A stretch of DNA of 64,000 nucleotides from Hymenobacter sp. BT559 (GTDB lineage Bacteria; Bacteroidota; Bacteroidia; Cytophagales; Hymenobacteraceae), in contig NZ_JAELXV010000001.1 in NCBI RefSeq assembly GCF_016427535.1, positions 1,116,001-1,180,000 on the forward strand. The letters run 5' to 3'. Made by a program: the position numbers and the translations under genes. The notes under the pieces were generated by a model. That model was not told where the DNA came from. It ran no database searches and saw nothing but the letters and a program-made list of their open reading frames with translations. This document shows, in pieces, positions 26,981 through 36,225 of the stretch (positions are counted from its first letter, which is position 1; each line of letters begins with the position of its first letter).

Positions 26981-28495
26981 CTAGTTGCGAGTCATCAGGG
27001 TGTTGGTCGACAGCTCAGAAGAGGGGATGGGCCACACGTAGAGCGGGTTGGTTGGGTCTACCGCGCTGATAGAGCCTTTGCCAGGGATGGTAGCATTCAG
27101 CCGCATGATATCAATGTTGCGGATGCCCTCGCCCAGAAACTCGATGCGGCGCTCTAGCAAGATGGCGTCGATGAAATCGGAGGCTGAGGTGAAGGCTGTA
27201 TAGGCAGTGCCACTCGAACGGGTGCGCACGGCGTTGAGCAGTGCCAGGGCACGGGTATCAGTGGCGCCGTTGGTGCGCACCAGTGCTTCGGCTAGGCTCA
27301 GCATTACTTCTGAGTACCGAATTACCGGGGCCTTATCGGTGTAGGGGGTGCCGGTAGGATATTTCGTTAGGAAGCGCTCGTTGCCTACGGCAGTCACGAA
27401 ACTAGTGCGGCGAACATCCGAAGCTCCAAAGCCAGCATTAGCCAAAATGCCGCCAGTCCCTGTGTTGAGGCCGTATTCGCCATTGCCGCCTAAGGAAGTA
27501 GGCAGATAATAGTACGCCAATTGATTCTGGGTGCCGGGGGTATCCTGAGCAGTGAAGGGGAAGGACAGAATGCTCTCCGTCGTTTCCTGCGGCGCCGCGA
27601 ATACGTTGACAATAGATGCGTTCAGGGCATTGGCTACGCCGCCCGAAGGAGCCACGTAGGGCGCAGCAGTAGGCACTAGCTTGTTAGCTTCCCGAACTAC
27701 ATCGGAGTAGCGTCCCATCGTCAGGTACACGCGGGTTTTAAGCGCGATGGCCGTATTGCGGTGGGCGCGCGTCACGTTGAGGGTCGCGGCCGATACGCTG
27801 CCCTGGCCAGCGGTGTAGCTAGTTGGCAGGGCCGTTTCGGCCGCGTTGAGGTCGAGCAGAATCTGGTCGTATACCTGGGCTACCGTGCTACGCGCCAAAT
27901 CGTTGTTACCTAGGCCGCTTTCGGGCTGTATGCGCAGTGGCAGGCCGGGCTTCGACCCGGCTCCGTCGATGTAGGGGCGGGCGTACAACTGCAGCAGCGA
28001 GTAGTAGCATAGAGCGCGCAGCAAGCGAGCTTCGCCTTGGTAACCGGTTACGGTGCTGGCGTAGCCGCTTGGGAAAGGGCTGGCGGTGAACTTAGTAGTA
28101 TTGGCATCGAGGCCCGCCAAAAAAACGTTGATTTGGTTGATGGCCTGGTAGGCGGCCCCCCACACGCTGATTACATCGTTCTGCGAAGTTTCGGCCAGCG
28201 TATGGTTCCACACCTGCAGGCCGGTTACGCCGTTGGTAGTGCGGTTGATGAAGTCGTTGGCCCGGATGTCGCCGTAAATCTGATAGCGGCCCCCTAGAAA
28301 GCTGCCCGTTTTCACGTAAGAATACAGGCCATTTACCTGCGCCAGCACGCGCGAAGGCGTATCGAAGGCCAAGCCCCCGTCGAGTAGGGCTTTGGGCGTT
28401 ACATTAAGGAGGTCATTTTGGCAGGAGAAGGTACCTAAGCCCAGAGCGGCCGTGCATAGGGCCGTAAGAATGCGATTACGAAAAACTGATTTCAT
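26981..28495 (-). CDS. SusD/RagB-family outer-membrane lipoprotein
   Basis: This 504-residue surface lipoprotein has a signal peptide ending in the lipobox LGTFSC (Cys about residue 25), then TPR-like helices and the C-terminal SusD domain with typical segments such as RYSEVMLSLAEALVR and LLERRIEFLGEGIRNIDIMR. SusD proteins cap the SusC barrel and bind the glycan or peptide being imported. The gene lies 21 bp downstream of susC, the normal order. No glycoside hydrolase, peptidase or sigma/anti-sigma pair is adjacent, so the substrate is unknown and the pair is an orphan. Confidence 0.96.
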   Translation of the reverse strand: MKSVFRNRILTALCTAALGLGTFSCQNDLLNVTPKALLDGGLAFDTPSRVLAQVNGLYSYVKTGSFLGGRYQIYGDIRANDFINRTTNGVTGLQVWNHTLAETSQNDVISVWGAAYQAINQINVFLAGLDANTTKFTASPFPSGYASTVTGYQGEARLLRALCYYSLLQLYARPYIDGAGSKPGLPLRIQPESGLGNNDLARSTVAQVYDQILLDLNAAETALPTSYTAGQGSVSAATLNVTRAHRNTAIALKTRVYLTMGRYSDVVREANKLVPTAAPYVAPSGGVANALNASIVNVFAAPQETTESILSFPFTAQDTPGTQNQLAYYYLPTSLGGNGEYGLNTGTGGILANAGFGASDVRRTSFVTAVGNERFLTKYPTGTPYTDKAPVIRYSEVMLSLAEALVRTNGATDTRALALLNAVRTRSSGTAYTAFTSASDFIDAILLERRIEFLGEGIRNIDIMRLNATIPGKGSISAVDPTNPLYVWPIPSSELSTNTLMTRN

Positions 28496-28516
28496 ATAAC
28501 TATAGCTAGCGGGCCA

Positions 28517-31500
28517 TTAGAAGGAAACGTTGATGCCGGCCGTATAAGAGCGAGCTTGGCCTATCGAGTTGCGGTCGACACCGGGGGCCAGGTTGCTACC
28601 GCCGTTCACCGAAATCTCGGGGTCAATGCCGCTGTACCGGGTGAAGAGCGCTGCGTTCTGAACTTGTGCGTACACGCGAACATTGCTCAGCTTGAGACCA
28701 TTGACGAACTTAGTGGGGAAGGTGTAGCCCAGCGATACGTTGCGCAGGCGGATAAAATCACCTCGCTCTACGTTCTGCGACATCACGATGCTAGACCCGT
28801 TCGATACGTTGTCGCCGTACACTAGGCGCGGCCACTCGGCATTGGTATTCTCTGCCGTCCAGCGGTTTTTGATATCCGTAGCGTTGTTCCAGAAGCGCTG
28901 GTCGTGCAAGCCAGCTTTAGTACCGTTGTAGATGTAGTTGCCACCCGAGTACTGGAAGAAGATACCTAGGTCGATACCCTTGTAGCGGAAGGTGTTGTCG
29001 AGGCCGCCGTAGAAGGTCGGCAGTACGGGGCCGAAATACTGGCCATCGGCCAGCTGCGTGGGCGACGAAGTGTTGGCGCCAGTGCTACCATCAGCATTCA
29101 CAACCGTCCAGCCCGTCGAGCCGGTGCCGCTGGTACCTAGGTGGTTGTACTGCACCCGCGTGCCATCAGCCTTTATCAGGATGCGCTGGCCGTTGCGAGG
29201 GTTGATGCCTGCGCTAGGCACGGCCAGGATAGAACCGATAGAGCGGCCTACGGTAGTGTAGTTAGCCACTTCCAGGCCCGAGGTGGCGCCCGAAATACGC
29301 TGGTCGTCGTTCAGCAGCGACAGGACCCGGTTGTCGAGCGTCGTCAGGTTGCCGCTCACCGTCCAGGTGAAGGCTTTGTCCTGCAGTACATTATAGCGCA
29401 AGTTGAATTCGAAGCCGCGGTTGCGCATCGAACCCACGTTAGCCGGAATCGAGTTGCCAGGAATACCACGCGACGGGGCCTGCGGCACGTTCAAAATCAG
29501 ACCATCTACTAGGTTGTAGTAGAACGTAGCGTCACCCGTTAAGCGGCTCTGCAAAAAGCCGAAGGCAATGCTGGCGTCTGTTTTCTTGCTTTTCTCCCAG
29601 CCAATGTTAGGGTTCGCGGCCTGCGTGTAGTAGAAGGTGCTAGCGTTGCCGTATAGGAACGAGTCGTAGAGCGGCAGCGACACGTAGTCATAGATGCCCT
29701 GGTTGTTGCCGGTGGTGCCGAAGCTACCCGATAGTTTTAGGAAATCGAACGCCTGCGCGAAGCTCGAATTTTTCCAGAAGCCTTCTTCCGACACTACGTA
29801 GCCGGCCGAGAGGCCGTAGAAGTTGCCGAACTTGTTGTACCACGCCGAGTAGCCATCACGGCGGCCAGTGGCAGTGAACAGGTACTTGCGGCCGTAATTA
29901 TAGGTGAAGCGGCCGAAGAACGATGCTAGGTAGTTGGCACCTTGTGTGTTGCCTGATGCAGCAATGTTGAGGTAGTTGCCCTGGAAGGTAGTGAAGAAGG
30001 GGTCGGCTACGCCGGTGCGGGTGGCACCCCAGCGCTGCACGTCGGTGTACTGCTGCTCATTACCCGCTAGTAGCGAGAAGTTATGCTCGCCAGCAGTTAG
30101 GTCGTACTGTGCCGTGTTCTGCCAGTTCCAGCGCTTGTTGGTACGGTAGTAGTCGCTGGCCGAACCGCCGGTAGAAAAGCCGTCGCCAGCCAAGGAAGTA
30201 AAGTATGACTTATCCTCAAAGTTGAGGTTGTCGATGCCGTACTGCGTGCGCAGGTGCAAGCCTTTTATTACCTCCACATCGGCGTAGAGGGCACCTTGCA
30301 GCTGGTTGCTCTCCGACGTGAAGTAGTTGTTTTGCAAGTCAACCACTGGGTTGTAGTAGCCCGGTAGTAGTGCAGCACCAGTAGTAGGGTTGATGTTGGG
30401 GCCGGCACCGAGGCCCGCACCACTGGTGTTGAAGGTGCCGTCGGCGTTGTAGGGCGAGATGTTAGGCGGCAGCACCAGTGGCAGGCGACCTAGGCCGGCT
30501 GTACCAAACGCACCATCACCCACCGAGCCCGAGTTGGGCGACGAATTGTAGGAGTTAGAGTAGTTGATGCGGGCACCCACCGTCACGCGGTCGAAGAGCT
30601 TGTGCTCGACGTTGACGCGTGCTGTGTAGCGCCGGAAGTCATTGCGCACCAGCATGCCCTTCTGGTTAGAATAGCCTACCGATGCTAGATAGGTCGTCTT
30701 GTCAGTGCCGCCTGAGAAGTTCAGGTTGTGGTTATTGGAGAAGCCCGTGCGGTAGATGTAGTCGTACCAGCGGGTATCGGCAGCGAGGGCTGAATTTTTG
30801 CCAAAAGCAAGCTCGTCGTTGGTGCCACGTGTGCCGGGATCTGTAGCAGTTCTTGTGGCTGCGAGGCGGTTGTCGTTGAGGTTGCGCACAGCCTCATTTT
30901 TCAGGCTCACGTAGTCCGTGGCATTCAGCACGTCGTACAGGCGCACCGGCTTCGTGATGCCCACCCAGGCGTCGTAGTTGAGCTTGGCCTGCCCTTTTTT
31001 GCCGCGCTTGGTCGTTACTAGAATCACGCCGCCGTTGGCCCGCGAGCCGTAGATGGCCGTGGCCGAGGCATCCTTCAGTACTTCGATGTTCTCAATGTCC
31101 TCGGGCGCGATGTTGGCCAGCGGGTTGTTGGGCACGCTGCCGATAGCCGAGTTGTTACCACTATAAGTAGGAATACCGTCGATAACAAACAGCGGGCTAG
31201 AGCTGAGCGCAATTGAATTGGCCCCGCGAATACGAATAACGGGCGGGTTGTTGAGTACGCCGTTGGGGGTAGTTATCTGCACACCCGTTGCCCGGCCTTG
31301 CAGGGCTTGGTCGAAGCTTTGTACGGGCGTATTGGCAATTTCCTTACCCGTAATGGTAGCTACCGAGCCCGTCAGTTCGCGGCGCGATTGCGTGCCATAG
31401 CCAACTACTACGGCCTCGTCGAGGCTGGTAGCGCTGGCAACCATTGTAACATTAATAGGGCCGTTGCCAATACGAGCTTCTTGGCTAGTATAGCCTACAA

Positions 31501-31726
31501 ATGAAAAGACCAGTGTGGTAGCAGTAGCAGGCGCTGACAGGGTGTAGCGGCCATCCATATCGGTGGCGGTGCCCTGGTTGCTGCCCTTTACTAGTACCGT
31601 AACGCCGGGTAGGCCGGCACCATCGCTGCCAAGTACTTGACCAGTTACGGCACGGCTTTGGGCGTGCAGGTCCCGGGCTCCTGCTAGCATCACAACAGCA
31701 GAGAGAGGGAATAAGAGTTTCCTCAT
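28517..31726 (-). CDS. SusC/RagA-family TonB-dependent outer-membrane transporter
   Basis: The 1069-residue protein has a signal peptide (to about residue 22, ending LHAQ), a carboxypeptidase-regulatory-like beta-sandwich at ~25-105 (VTGQVLGSDGAGLPGVTVLV), and a plug domain at ~115-240. The plug includes the SusC hallmark IENIEVLKDASATAIYGSRA. A C-terminal 22-strand barrel follows. There is no N-terminal STN domain, so it is not of the sigma-factor-signalling subtype. With SusD it imports a large ligand using TonB energy. A textbook Bacteroidota promoter lies upstream at 31763-31791. Its density of CCTAGG palindromes is somewhat below that of the neighbouring core genes. Confidence 0.97.
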   Translation of the reverse strand: MRKLLFPLSAVVMLAGARDLHAQSRAVTGQVLGSDGAGLPGVTVLVKGSNQGTATDMDGRYTLSAPATATTLVFSFVGYTSQEARIGNGPINVTMVASATSLDEAVVVGYGTQSRRELTGSVATITGKEIANTPVQSFDQALQGRATGVQITTPNGVLNNPPVIRIRGANSIALSSSPLFVIDGIPTYSGNNSAIGSVPNNPLANIAPEDIENIEVLKDASATAIYGSRANGGVILVTTKRGKKGQAKLNYDAWVGITKPVRLYDVLNATDYVSLKNEAVRNLNDNRLAATRTATDPGTRGTNDELAFGKNSALAADTRWYDYIYRTGFSNNHNLNFSGGTDKTTYLASVGYSNQKGMLVRNDFRRYTARVNVEHKLFDRVTVGARINYSNSYNSSPNSGSVGDGAFGTAGLGRLPLVLPPNISPYNADGTFNTSGAGLGAGPNINPTTGAALLPGYYNPVVDLQNNYFTSESNQLQGALYADVEVIKGLHLRTQYGIDNLNFEDKSYFTSLAGDGFSTGGSASDYYRTNKRWNWQNTAQYDLTAGEHNFSLLAGNEQQYTDVQRWGATRTGVADPFFTTFQGNYLNIAASGNTQGANYLASFFGRFTYNYGRKYLFTATGRRDGYSAWYNKFGNFYGLSAGYVVSEEGFWKNSSFAQAFDFLKLSGSFGTTGNNQGIYDYVSLPLYDSFLYGNASTFYYTQAANPNIGWEKSKKTDASIAFGFLQSRLTGDATFYYNLVDGLILNVPQAPSRGIPGNSIPANVGSMRNRGFEFNLRYNVLQDKAFTWTVSGNLTTLDNRVLSLLNDDQRISGATSGLEVANYTTVGRSIGSILAVPSAGINPRNGQRILIKADGTRVQYNHLGTSGTGSTGWTVVNADGSTGANTSSPTQLADGQYFGPVLPTFYGGLDNTFRYKGIDLGIFFQYSGGNYIYNGTKAGLHDQRFWNNATDIKNRWTAENTNAEWPRLVYGDNVSNGSSIVMSQNVERGDFIRLRNVSLGYTFPTKFVNGLKLSNVRVYAQVQNAALFTRYSGIDPEISVNGGSNLAPGVDRNSIGQARSYTAGINVSF

Positions 31727-31762
31727 AGTAAAAAGTTAAAATGTGAAAAAGAAGCAGTGTGC

Positions 31763-31791
31763 CAAATATAGAGGCCTACTCCAATAATCAA
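31763..31791 (-). promoter_or_regulatory. Promoter of the susC-susD operon
   Basis: On the minus strand, TTG (31791-31789) is followed by exactly 18 bp and then TATATTTG (31770-31763), an exact TAnnTTTG. This matches the Bacteroidota primary-sigma promoter. The expected transcript start leaves about 30 bases of leader before the ATG. The remainder of the 368-bp gap (31792-32094) is AT-rich and shows nothing else I can name. Confidence 0.75.
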
Positions 31792-32094
31792 TCATACTGG
31801 CTTCATGAAAGCCATAAAAAAACACGGCAATATTTGCTAAAACAGTTTAGCGAGCCAAAAAGCCCCTTCTGAAAAGCCCCCAAATCTGCAAAAATTCTGA
31901 AGTCGGTAGCCTCAGCCGGTACGTTGAATTTTCCCTATATTAGCTAAATGCCTATTTTTTGCAGTTACGGGGCAATAGGCGGAGCTTTACTGGAGGCTAA
32001 TTAAGCAAGCCGCAGCCTGCGATAAATGATGGCAAACTACGGTAGCACACTGCCAGGAGGAGCTAGCCAGTAATTTGTGAGCTTTCTCTAATTC

Positions 32095-33471
32095 ATGACT
32101 ATCCGCAACCGCCTGACTTGGCTATTCGTGAGTGTAGTGGCCGTGCTGCTGCTCGGCGTGCTCACGGTCGTATTTCTACTTCAGAGCAGCGCCTCGCAAC
32201 GCGAGTTTCGGCAGCGGCTGCGCGACCGGGCACAGGTCACGAGCTATATCTACCTCGAAAAAGATGAGATGCGCGCCAGCGCCTTCCGCGACTTTGAGAA
32301 GAAATACCTGCAGTCACTCAGCAACGAGATTTTGCAGGTGTATGACGCCCAGGGCCGGGTGCGCTTTGTGGCGGCCGATGAGCGCGTGCGCCTGAGCGAC
32401 GCACTACTGGCACGCATCGTGCTTAGCAAAGAGGCGTATTTTAAGCTGGGCGAGCGGCAGGCCGTCGGCATCTTCTACCACGACAACCAGGGCGACTACG
32501 TGATAGTAGCCGCCGCCGAAAACGTGTATGGCCACCGCCGCATGCGCAGCCTGGCCACCATTATGGCCGGTATTTTTATACTGAGCTTGCTGCTGATATA
32601 CGCCGTGGGGCGAATTTTTGCGGGCCGGGCACTGGCCCCCATCGCGGCCCTTAATGACCAGGTAGACCGCATTACGGCCCAGGACCTGCACCTGCGGGTG
32701 GCCGAGCCGCTGCGCACCAGCGAAAAAGACGACCTGCGGCGTCTGGCCCGCACCTTCAACCGCCTGCTGGGGCGCCTCGAAACCAGCTTTGAGGGCCAGC
32801 GCACCTTCGTGCGCAACGCCTCGCACGAGCTGCGCACGCCCCTTACCAGTAGCATCGGCGAACTGCAAGTGATGCTGGCCCGCGAGCGCTCGGCTGAGGC
32901 GTATAAAGAGGGCGCAACCTCGGTGCTGGGTGAATTGCAGCAGCTCAAGCAATTGATAAACAACCTGCTCGACCTGGCCCAGGCCGATGAGGCCGTGCCC
33001 CTGACCGAAGACATCCGCCTCGACGAACTGCTGTGGGAGGTGCGCGAGGCTGTGGCGCCCGCCCAGCGCAGCCGCGTGCAAGTAGACCTAGGCGACCTCA
33101 GCGAGTTGCCCGACGACCCAGCTGTGTTCGAAATCAAAGGCCACCGCGTGCTGCTGGCCCGCGCCCTTGGCAACCTAGTCGATAATGCCTTGAAATATTC
33201 TAGCGCTGAGCAACGCGTCACGCTCAGCTTGCGCCATCTGGTCGGGGGCGGGCTGATAGTGCGCGTGGCCGATGCTGGCCAGGGCATTGCCGAAGAGGAT
33301 TTAGCCCAGGTATTTCAACCCTTTTTTCGGGCTGCCGATGTGCGCGGGGTGGTAGGGCACGGTGTAGGGCTGCCACTGGCTCAGCGCATCGTGGCGCTAT
33401 ACGGCGGCACGCTGGTCCTTCACTCGGACCTAGGGCGTGGCACGGTGGCAGAGGTAGCTTTTGCTCAGTGA
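32095..33471 (+). CDS. HAMP-domain sensor histidine kinase (heavy-metal type)
   Basis: This 458-residue inner-membrane kinase has TM1 at ~8-30, a periplasmic sensor of about 125 residues, and TM2 at ~156-176. HAMP is at ~178-230, HisKA has the phospho-accepting H244 in NASHELRTPLTS, and the HATPase_c domain has the N box LGNLVDNALKYS (~355-366), G1 box DAGQGI and G2 box GHGVGLPLAQRIV. The layout and position directly upstream of TolC/CusB/CusA-like genes indicate a metal-stress sensor. Its cognate regulator is probably the one at 26224, now separated by SusC/SusD. The periplasmic domain lacks obvious Cys or Met clusters, so the ligand is uncertain. Confidence 0.94.
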   Translation: MTIRNRLTWLFVSVVAVLLLGVLTVVFLLQSSASQREFRQRLRDRAQVTSYIYLEKDEMRASAFRDFEKKYLQSLSNEILQVYDAQGRVRFVAADERVRLSDALLARIVLSKEAYFKLGERQAVGIFYHDNQGDYVIVAAAENVYGHRRMRSLATIMAGIFILSLLLIYAVGRIFAGRALAPIAALNDQVDRITAQDLHLRVAEPLRTSEKDDLRRLARTFNRLLGRLETSFEGQRTFVRNASHELRTPLTSSIGELQVMLARERSAEAYKEGATSVLGELQQLKQLINNLLDLAQADEAVPLTEDIRLDELLWEVREAVAPAQRSRVQVDLGDLSELPDDPAVFEIKGHRVLLARALGNLVDNALKYSSAEQRVTLSLRHLVGGGLIVRVADAGQGIAEEDLAQVFQPFFRAADVRGVVGHGVGLPLAQRIVALYGGTLVLHSDLGRGTVAEVAFAQ

Positions 33472-33529
33472 GTAATTGATGAAGTATCGTTAGGCTTAAC
33501 GACCGAACTGGCACATTAATTTTTCATTT

Positions 33530-33573
33530 TAATCCGTCTCTAATGTCTCTCTAATTGTAGCCTAATGTTGGCG
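33530..33573 (+). promoter_or_regulatory. Four tandem 11-bp TAAT repeats, likely response-regulator operator
   Basis: Four consecutive units of exactly 11 bp each begin with TAAT: TAATCCGTCTC, TAATGTCTCTC, TAATTGTAGCC and TAATGTTGGCG. Spacing of one helical turn and the direct orientation are the habit of OmpR/PhoB winged-helix regulators. The third unit overlaps the TTG of the candidate promoter, consistent with activation at the -35 region. Confidence 0.6.
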
Positions 33574-33584
33574 TTGCACATTTG
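33555..33584 (+). promoter_or_regulatory. Candidate promoter of the metal-efflux operon
   Basis: TTG at 33555-33557, a 19-bp spacer, and CACATTTG at 33577-33584 differ by one base from TTG-N19-TAnnTTTG. It lies 37 bp upstream of the TolC-like GTG start and overlaps the TAAT repeats. Confidence 0.5.
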
Positions 33585-33620
33585 TAGCGTCAAGGCCCAG
33601 ACAGGGCCAACTACAAGCAA

Positions 33621-35009
33621 GTGATTTTAGCAAGATTCCTAGGTGCGGTCCGCCGCTGCCTACTACCTGTTACGGCCCAGCCTACCCACGAAGCGCGCCA
33701 TTGGCTGCGCTACGGCGGCTTGCTGCTGGGGCTGACCTTTGGAGTGGTTGCCCAGGCTCACGCCCAAGCGCCGCTGGCCGCCCCGGCCGCCGATACGTTG
33801 CGGCTGACCTTGCCCGAGGCTGAAGCACGCTTCGTGCAAAACAACCTGCAAGTGCTAGCCCAGCGCTACAACATCACGGCGCAGCAGGCGCTGGCCGTGC
33901 AGGCCCGCCTCATCGACAACCCAACGATTACGCTCGACCAGAATGCCCTGCAGCAGGCCATTCACCGGCAGGGCGCGGTGGGCGATAACCCTGACCTGCG
34001 CCGCAACCAAGTGGCCATTCAGGCGCAGCAGCTGTTTGCACTGGCGGGCCGCCGCAAGGCAGCTGGCCGCGCTCAGCAGCAGCAGGCTGTGGTCGAGCAG
34101 TTTAACCTCGAAGACTTGGTGCGCAACCTGCGCTTTCAGTTGCGCACCACGTTCTACGACATACACTACCGCCGCCAGACGCTGCGCGTGTACGACACCG
34201 AGATTCCGCAATTGCGCAAGACGGTAGACCTGTACCAGAGTCAGTTTGAAAAGGGTAACATCGCGCTCAAGGAAGTTATCCGTCTGAAAGCCTTTTTGTT
34301 TACGCTCGAAACCGAGCGTGTGGGGCTGATAACCGACCAGGCCAACTCGCAGGCCGACCTGCACATCTTGCTGCGCGACTCGACCAACGCCGTGTATCGC
34401 CCGATGGTTAACTCCGACCGTGTGCGTGACCTGTCGCTGAGCGCCTTCCCCGAGCAGCAGCTCATCGACACGGCCCTCGTGCGCCGCGCCGACCTGCTGA
34501 GCCGCCAGGCCGAAGTGCAGCGCCAGCAGCTAAACCTGCGCTTGCAAAAGGCAGTGGCCGCGCCCGACTTGGCCGTGGGCTACAGCTATGACCGCCTAGG
34601 GTCGTATTTCGACAACTACAACTCGATAACGCTGGGCGTGGCAGTGCCCATCTTCAATCGCAACCAAGGCAATATTTCGGCAGCCAAGGCGCAGATAGGG
34701 CAGGCCCAGGCCGAGGCTGCTCAGCAGCAGCTCACGGTGCGCCGCGACGTGCACGAGGCCTACCAAGTGGCCCAACGCCAGGACGACCTCTACCAGCACA
34801 CCAATCGCGACACGACGCCCTTCTCGAAGCTCATCGACAACATCGAGCAGGGCTACACCAAGCGCCTCATCAGCATCGTGGAGTACCTCGACTTTTACGA
34901 GGCTTATAAAAACAACGTGTTGCAGCTCAATACGCTGCGCGCCAACCGGATGCGGGCGTTCGAGAACGTAAACCTCTCGGTGGGCCGCGTGCTGCTCAAG
35001 GCGGAATAG
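33621..35009 (+). CDS. TolC-family outer-membrane efflux protein (CusC/CzcC-like)
   Basis: This 462-residue outer-membrane factor uses a GTG start, with a signal-like segment at about residues 35-50 (GLLLGLTFGVVAQAHAQ) preceded by an unusually long N-terminus, so the true start could be slightly different. Two OEP repeats follow, with long coiled helices (ELVRNLRFQLRTTFYDI-type and RRDVHEAYQVAQRQDDL). It forms the trimeric outer-membrane tunnel of a tripartite RND pump. It is first in the cusCBA-like operon, directly downstream of the TAAT repeats. The gap to the adaptor gene carries degenerate repeat sequence. Confidence 0.92.
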   Translation: MILARFLGAVRRCLLPVTAQPTHEARHWLRYGGLLLGLTFGVVAQAHAQAPLAAPAADTLRLTLPEAEARFVQNNLQVLAQRYNITAQQALAVQARLIDNPTITLDQNALQQAIHRQGAVGDNPDLRRNQVAIQAQQLFALAGRRKAAGRAQQQQAVVEQFNLEDLVRNLRFQLRTTFYDIHYRRQTLRVYDTEIPQLRKTVDLYQSQFEKGNIALKEVIRLKAFLFTLETERVGLITDQANSQADLHILLRDSTNAVYRPMVNSDRVRDLSLSAFPEQQLIDTALVRRADLLSRQAEVQRQQLNLRLQKAVAAPDLAVGYSYDRLGSYFDNYNSITLGVAVPIFNRNQGNISAAKAQIGQAQAEAAQQQLTVRRDVHEAYQVAQRQDDLYQHTNRDTTPFSKLIDNIEQGYTKRLISIVEYLDFYEAYKNNVLQLNTLRANRMRAFENVNLSVGRVLLKAE

Positions 35010-35020
35010 GTCACTTATTG

Positions 35021-35120
35021 ATGAGTAATCGACAATGAGCAGCTAACAGGCTGCCGCTAATTGCTCATTGATTTATAACCCGCTAGTTACTACTTGATAA
35101 TTGCTCATTGCTAATTGAAA
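35021..35120. repeat. Degenerate repeat cluster with AATTGCTCATTG units
   Basis: Several copies of (A)ATTGCTCATTG and its complement CAATGAGCA occur between the TolC-like and adaptor genes. They suggest a decayed inverted repeat of a further family. Confidence 0.4.
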
Positions 35121-35122
35121 TA

Positions 35123-36214
35123 ATGAACCGTTCTGCTCTCCTCTTCCTCCTGACCCTAGGGCTCGGGGCGTGCCACAAAGAGGCCGATACCGCGAAGGAA
35201 GAACCAACTGCTACCAAGCAGTTTTTCCTGCCCAACCAAACCCTGAAAGAGCTGGCCTTCGACACTGTGCGCCTAGAGCCCATGCGCAGCGAGCAGTCGT
35301 ACTCGGGCCAGGTGACGACCAATGGCGACAAAACCGCCAACGTGGTGCCGCTGGTGGGCGGCGTGGTCGAAGACCTGCGCGTGGAGCTCGGCGACCACGT
35401 AACCAAGGGCCAGGTGCTGGCCGTGGTGCGCTCGGGCGAAATCGCCGATGTGCAAAACCAGAACTCTAACGCCGGCACCGACCTGGCCATTGCTAAGAAA
35501 AACCTGAGCGTGGCCGAAGACCAGTTCAAAGCTGGCCTGGCCGCCGAGCGCGACGTGGTGCTGGCCCGTGAGGAGCTGCGCAAGGCCCAGAGCAACCTAG
35601 GCAAAACCAACAAGCAGCTTGGTATCTACGGCGTCGACCGGAGCGGGCACTACACGATTAAAGCGCCTATCTCGGGCTTCATCACCGACAAGGACGTGAC
35701 GGAAAACATGCAGTACACGACCTCGAGCGTGGATAAGTTTTTCACCATCGCCGACCTCGACCAAGTGTGGGTGCTGGCCAACGTGTTTGAGGCCGATATT
35801 GATAAAGTAAAGGTTGGCTACCAAGCCGATATTACCACACTGTCGTACCCCGACAAGCATTTTACGGGTGTGGTCGACAAGGTGTTCAACGTGCTTGACC
35901 CTGAGAGCAAAGCTCTCAAAGTCCGCATCAAGCTGCCCAACCCCGGCTACCTGCTCAAGCCTGAGATGTACGCCCAGGTGCGCATCCTGAACACCGGTAC
36001 GCAGAAGGGCCTGGCCGTGCCTTCCAACTCGGTGGTGTTTGACAAAGACCAGAATTTTGTGCTCGTCTACAAAAGCCAAAAGGAGGTTGATACCCGCCCC
36101 GTGACGGTGACCAAAACCGTGGGCAACGTGAGCTACGTGACCGGCGACCTGAAGCCCGGGGAGGTGATTATCACCCGCAACCAACTGCTCGTGTACGACG
36201 AGCTAAACGATTAA
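35123..36214 (+). CDS. RND efflux periplasmic adaptor lipoprotein (CusB/CzcB-like)
   Basis: This 363-residue membrane-fusion protein has a signal peptide and lipobox LGLGAC (Cys near residue 18). Barrel-sandwich (VVEDLRVELGDHVTKGQVLA), alpha-hairpin (~115-165), beta-barrel (~190-270) and membrane-proximal domains follow. The ATG at 35123 is chosen over an in-frame TTG at 35108 because it places the signal peptide correctly. It links the inner-membrane pump to the TolC-like tunnel. There is no separate N-terminal metal-chaperone domain. An inverted repeat separates it from the pump gene. Confidence 0.94.
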   Translation: MNRSALLFLLTLGLGACHKEADTAKEEPTATKQFFLPNQTLKELAFDTVRLEPMRSEQSYSGQVTTNGDKTANVVPLVGGVVEDLRVELGDHVTKGQVLAVVRSGEIADVQNQNSNAGTDLAIAKKNLSVAEDQFKAGLAAERDVVLAREELRKAQSNLGKTNKQLGIYGVDRSGHYTIKAPISGFITDKDVTENMQYTTSSVDKFFTIADLDQVWVLANVFEADIDKVKVGYQADITTLSYPDKHFTGVVDKVFNVLDPESKALKVRIKLPNPGYLLKPEMYAQVRILNTGTQKGLAVPSNSVVFDKDQNFVLVYKSQKEVDTRPVTVTKTVGNVSYVTGDLKPGEVIITRNQLLVYDELND

Positions 36215-36225
36215 TTATTCACCCC

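Noticed and set aside
31218..31504. Plus-strand frames inside susC
   Set aside because: These are shadows of the SusC plug-domain coding sequence.
26981..31726. Complete polysaccharide-utilisation locus
   Set aside because: Only SusC and SusD are present; no glycoside hydrolase, sulfatase, sigma/anti-sigma pair or hybrid sensor lies nearby.
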